Shown here: in pieces, positions 13,574 through 16,172 of the stretch
Numbering within the stretch: position 1 is the first letter of the stretch
Layout: every line of letters starts with the position of its first letter
From: Gemmatimonadales bacterium UBA7835
GTDB taxonomy: Bacteria > Gemmatimonadota > Gemmatimonadetes > Longimicrobiales > Gaopeijiaceae
NCBI GenBank assembly: GCA_002500925.1
Contig: DLTN01000095.1
Span: 1 to 16,172 of the forward strand
Direction of reading: 5' to 3'
Length of the DNA stretch: 16,172 nucleotides
The notes under the pieces: model-generated
Database searches by the model: none
What the model was told of the DNA's origin: nothing
Seen by the model: the letters and a program-made list of their open reading frames with translations, nothing else
Program-made: the position numbers and the translations under genes

Positions 13574-15844
13574 CTAAAAGGCCAGAAGCTTAGTCACCTT
13601 AAGTGTGACACCCCGCTCGAGTAACCGCTCTGAAGTACCGACTGCTAGGCTCCGCCGCTCGGTGTAGACCAAAAACAGATCCGACAAAGGCGAATGGATC
13701 AGATTGATCCTGGCGTTTGATATAAGCTCCTCGGTGGCTCCGTTGTATTGGACGAAAGCGAGGAAGAAGGCCTTTGTGTTGAGAGCGTAGCGAAGTCGGG
13801 CCCTGTAGATGTCTGCGCTGAAATCGAGGCCGCTGAGTATGAGGTCGTTCCTTTGGCCACCTACTTCAAGAGACACATGTTCGTTCGGTCGGAACGTGAT
13901 GTCTGCGGAATAAGAGGTGCGGGAACCATCGTAGAAATCTCCGGACTGGACCTGCCCGGAGAAGAAAATCGGCAGATCTCCTCTAGTAGTTAGCCGGATA
14001 CTTGGTTCGACCCATTCGTAAGTCCCAGGCTCGATCGGAACACCACCGATCGTTGTTGTCTCAAAAAGACGCTCATGTCGGTCCCGAACGCTGGCTGAGA
14101 TCTGGCCTCCTGCGAGGAAGGATACGACTGCTCCTGCCTCGACTCCGCGTGTTTCTATCGCGTTATCCAGATCTGTGTATACGTCCAAATCGATGTAAGG
14201 GTTAATTTCTCGGATACCAAAGCGGTTCACCTGGGGGTGGATCCCCACTGTTGTGAAGTATCGGCGCACCGCTGTTCGATCAATGAACCCGGTCTCTGGA
14301 CTAAATCCGTCTCCAACATGCTTGAACAACGCCGACATGTTCCAGAACGGATTTCGCCACGCTGTCTGGAACATTCCGGTATTAGCATCTGATCCGACTG
14401 GCGAAGAGTCGTCTGTTCTGGCCCAATATCCTGACATCAGGACATTCGGAGCTAGCTGCACGTTCGCATCTATCCCATATGAGCGATTGTAAGCGGACCG
14501 CTCTGATCCATCTTGCCCCTGCCGGTTGATGAACATTCCACCGATCGTGGCGTTGCCGAAGGTGCCCTTAGCTCTTGCGACGGCGAAGTTTTCGGCTGAG
14601 TAGTCGGATCCGTCTGACAGGCCATCTAAGGAGCGTGTCTGCATGTCGAGCAGGCCAACCTCAAACCGATCTCCGATTCGTCCTGTAAGGCGCGCTCCGC
14701 CAGCAATTGGAAGGGGCTGACGCGTGCTCGAAAGCCCTATCCGGCGCGAGTTAAAGAGACGAAAGTTTCTCGGACTGCTGCCTGTGCGGTAATTGCGAAT
14801 TGCTGTGTCTTGAAAGCCGAACGTTCCCTCGTTCTCCAAGAAGAAATCGCGCCGTTCAGGAAAGAAGAGCGAGAAGCGACTCAGATTGACTTGCTCTTGA
14901 TCGACCTCGACTTGGCTGAAGTCGGTGTTCACGGTCAGGTCGAGAGTCATACGGGGCGTCAGTCCCCATTTAGCATCGATTCCGACATCAGCATGCCGTT
15001 CAGGGGATGGATATCGAGCACCTGTGACCTGGTCTCCGAGGGTGTAGGGCTTGATCCAGAGATTCCGTCCGCTAGGAAGATCCTGAAGCCCTTCGAGAGT
15101 CCCGGCTAGAGAGAATTTGTAGACACGGTATTGGAGTGGAATCGGCGCCCAGATTGCGTCCTCGTTCCTACGCCGTATCCGGCGTGAGAAGTTGATGCCC
15201 CACACCTGATCTCCGATGACTGGGTTGAAGCGCATCGTCGAGAACGGTAGCTCCATTTCGACAACCCATGTCGAGTCGTTGATTGAGGTTTGAACGTCAA
15301 CGACGCCTTCCCACGCTGGTGACATGTCTCGCTGGTCATTGAACGCCTGCGCGTCCCATAACGCTCCAGCTGGATTCACTGCCCACAGAAAACCGTTTTG
15401 CCGATCGAGATATGTGTCGATCGCGACACCGAAGATGTCGGAGTTCGGTGTGTCGAAATCCTGCTCTAGCCCAGGAATCGAAAGAGTTTTGGTGTCCTCG
15501 TCGAAGAGCACAGCGCTGACATAGAGATTCTGGTCGTCGTAGACGATGCGCAGGATCGTGTTTTGAGACGCGGGCATTCCCTGATCCGGGATTGTCTGAA
15601 TCCAGGTACGATTATCTGGTTTCGCCTCAGCCCAGCCTGCATCGTCGAGCATCCCATCGATCACGATGGGGCCTTCGACGCGGGTGGCGTGAATGACAGG
15701 GCGGGGTACGGCCATTGGGTCGACCGGGTACTGAACGTTCGAGCCTACATCCTGGGCGCTGAGCGATGCAGCCGAGGTGGTCAGGGTTGCCAAGAATAAC
15801 GCTGCTAGCGCGCTTCTACGAACTAGGGGAACGGCGTGCAGCAT
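13574..15844 (-). CDS. DUF5916 outer-membrane protein with CBM9-like N-terminus
   Basis: The 756-residue product has a signal peptide (cleavage near residue 30, SLSAQ). Residues about 50-240 match a CBM9-like carbohydrate-binding fold: IDGMLDDAGW at the start, YDDQNLYVSAVLFDED, a SDIFGVAIDTYLDRQNG loop and a WVVEMELPFSTMRF strand. After about 250, DUF5916 begins with many amphipathic strands (PYTLGDQ, LTVNTDFSQVEVDQEQVNLSRF, PERRDFFLENEGTF) and continues to the end. The last residue is Phe in LKVTKLLAF, the usual outer-membrane barrel signature. So it is likely a large barrel with a surface or periplasmic binding domain. These are frequent in Gemmatimonadota, Acidobacteriota and Bacteroidota, and their cargo is unknown. 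Start ATG 15844 has no strong Shine-Dalgarno. It is the first gene of the two-gene unit. Confidence 0.93.
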   Translation of the reverse strand: MLHAVPLVRRSALAALFLATLTTSAASLSAQDVGSNVQYPVDPMAVPRPVIHATRVEGPIVIDGMLDDAGWAEAKPDNRTWIQTIPDQGMPASQNTILRIVYDDQNLYVSAVLFDEDTKTLSIPGLEQDFDTPNSDIFGVAIDTYLDRQNGFLWAVNPAGALWDAQAFNDQRDMSPAWEGVVDVQTSINDSTWVVEMELPFSTMRFNPVIGDQVWGINFSRRIRRRNEDAIWAPIPLQYRVYKFSLAGTLEGLQDLPSGRNLWIKPYTLGDQVTGARYPSPERHADVGIDAKWGLTPRMTLDLTVNTDFSQVEVDQEQVNLSRFSLFFPERRDFFLENEGTFGFQDTAIRNYRTGSSPRNFRLFNSRRIGLSSTRQPLPIAGGARLTGRIGDRFEVGLLDMQTRSLDGLSDGSDYSAENFAVARAKGTFGNATIGGMFINRQGQDGSERSAYNRSYGIDANVQLAPNVLMSGYWARTDDSSPVGSDANTGMFQTAWRNPFWNMSALFKHVGDGFSPETGFIDRTAVRRYFTTVGIHPQVNRFGIREINPYIDLDVYTDLDNAIETRGVEAGAVVSFLAGGQISASVRDRHERLFETTTIGGVPIEPGTYEWVEPSIRLTTRGDLPIFFSGQVQSGDFYDGSRTSYSADITFRPNEHVSLEVGGQRNDLILSGLDFSADIYRARLRYALNTKAFFLAFVQYNGATEELISNARINLIHSPLSDLFLVYTERRSLAVGTSERLLERGVTLKVTKLLAF

Positions 15845-15970
15845 TGTGTTAGATAGGGGTTAAACCGTCGACGTTTCTCGAGCACACGTCGGCGGGATGC
15901 GTGCACGAACCGGAACACGATGATGCTCTTTAGGTCGTATGGGAAGAACTTCGACGGAAATGAGAGCCGG

Positions 15971-15999
15971 TTGAATGCGCTGTTGGCACTGACTAGCTT
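15971..15999 (+). promoter_or_regulatory. Candidate sigma-70 promoter for tRNA-Ile
   Basis: TTGAAT (15971-15976) and TAGCTT (15994-15999) are 17 bases apart and followed by a GC-rich stretch (CCGGCCCG), as in stringently controlled stable-RNA promoters. Start would be near 16006, giving a leader of about 30 nt before the tRNA. The -10 matches TATAAT only at three positions, so this is a weak call. Confidence 0.3.
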
Positions 16000-16035
16000 T
16001 TCCGGCCCGACACTCCGGACCTAAGGGGTGTCAAA

Positions 16036-16109
<74 letters not shown>

Positions 16110-16125
16110 CTGAAGGAAACGGAAG

Positions 16126-16159
16126 CCCCGCTTGAGGTTACGGCCTCGGGTGGGGTTTT
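16126..16159 (+). terminator. Rho-independent terminator after tRNA-Ile
   Basis: A 12-bp stem pairs 16126-16137 with 16144-16155 (including three G-T wobbles) around the 6-nt loop TTACGG. It is followed by TTTT (16156-16159) and further pyrimidines. It lies 16 nt after the tRNA and closes that transcript. Confidence 0.85.
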
Positions 16160-16172
16160 CTCGCTACTGCCT

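Overview
This 16.2 kb window is bacterial chromosome of moderate GC content and dense coding. It holds thirteen complete protein genes, one protein gene cut by the left edge, and one tRNA. The mix suggests Gemmatimonadota or a nearby phylum such as Acidobacteriota or the wider FCB group: a DUF5916 outer-membrane protein, a DUF4837-like lipoprotein, a small exported family of unknown role, several signal-peptide or lipobox proteins, and TTG/GTG starts. This placement is an inference from gene content, not a phylogenetic result. I see no phage, insertion sequence, CRISPR array, restriction system or clear horizontal island.

Left region (1-4300). A short AT-rich divergent control region (about 1178-1292) carries a striking 33-bp dyad. 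Leftward from it run a four-helix membrane protein and an exported CIA30-family protein (cut by the window edge). Rightward run an atypical SDR with a DUF2867 C-terminus and, overlapping it by 4 bp, a Big2 + cupredoxin lipoprotein with an intact type 1 copper site. Next come two divergently arranged DoxX-like membrane proteins that are visibly paralogous. Together this looks like an envelope or redox module under shared control. It is the best candidate in the window for something undescribed.

Middle region (4240-10501). A 14-bp perfect-stem terminator closes a leftward DUF4837-like lipoprotein gene, which lies downstream of an M3-family oligopeptidase (prlC/opdA type). Rightward, a 72-residue protein that is 50% Asp/Glu precedes an exported two-domain sulfurtransferase by 25 nt. 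A rhomboid protease and a YigZ/IMPACT-family protein follow.

Right region (10548-16172). An exported protein of unknown function is transcribed leftward. Divergent from it is a lipoprotein of the serine beta-lactamase-like family. Converging on that is a leftward pair: a DUF5916/CBM9-like outer-membrane protein and, 25 nt downstream, a small exported protein. The window ends with a solitary tRNA-Ile(GAU) and a Rho-independent terminator.

No gap without a gene exceeds 300 bases. The largest are 11193-11401, 15845-16035, 7513-7691 and 1178-1292. The first and third hold nothing I can support beyond presumed promoters. The second holds a weak candidate promoter for the tRNA, and the fourth holds the dyad.
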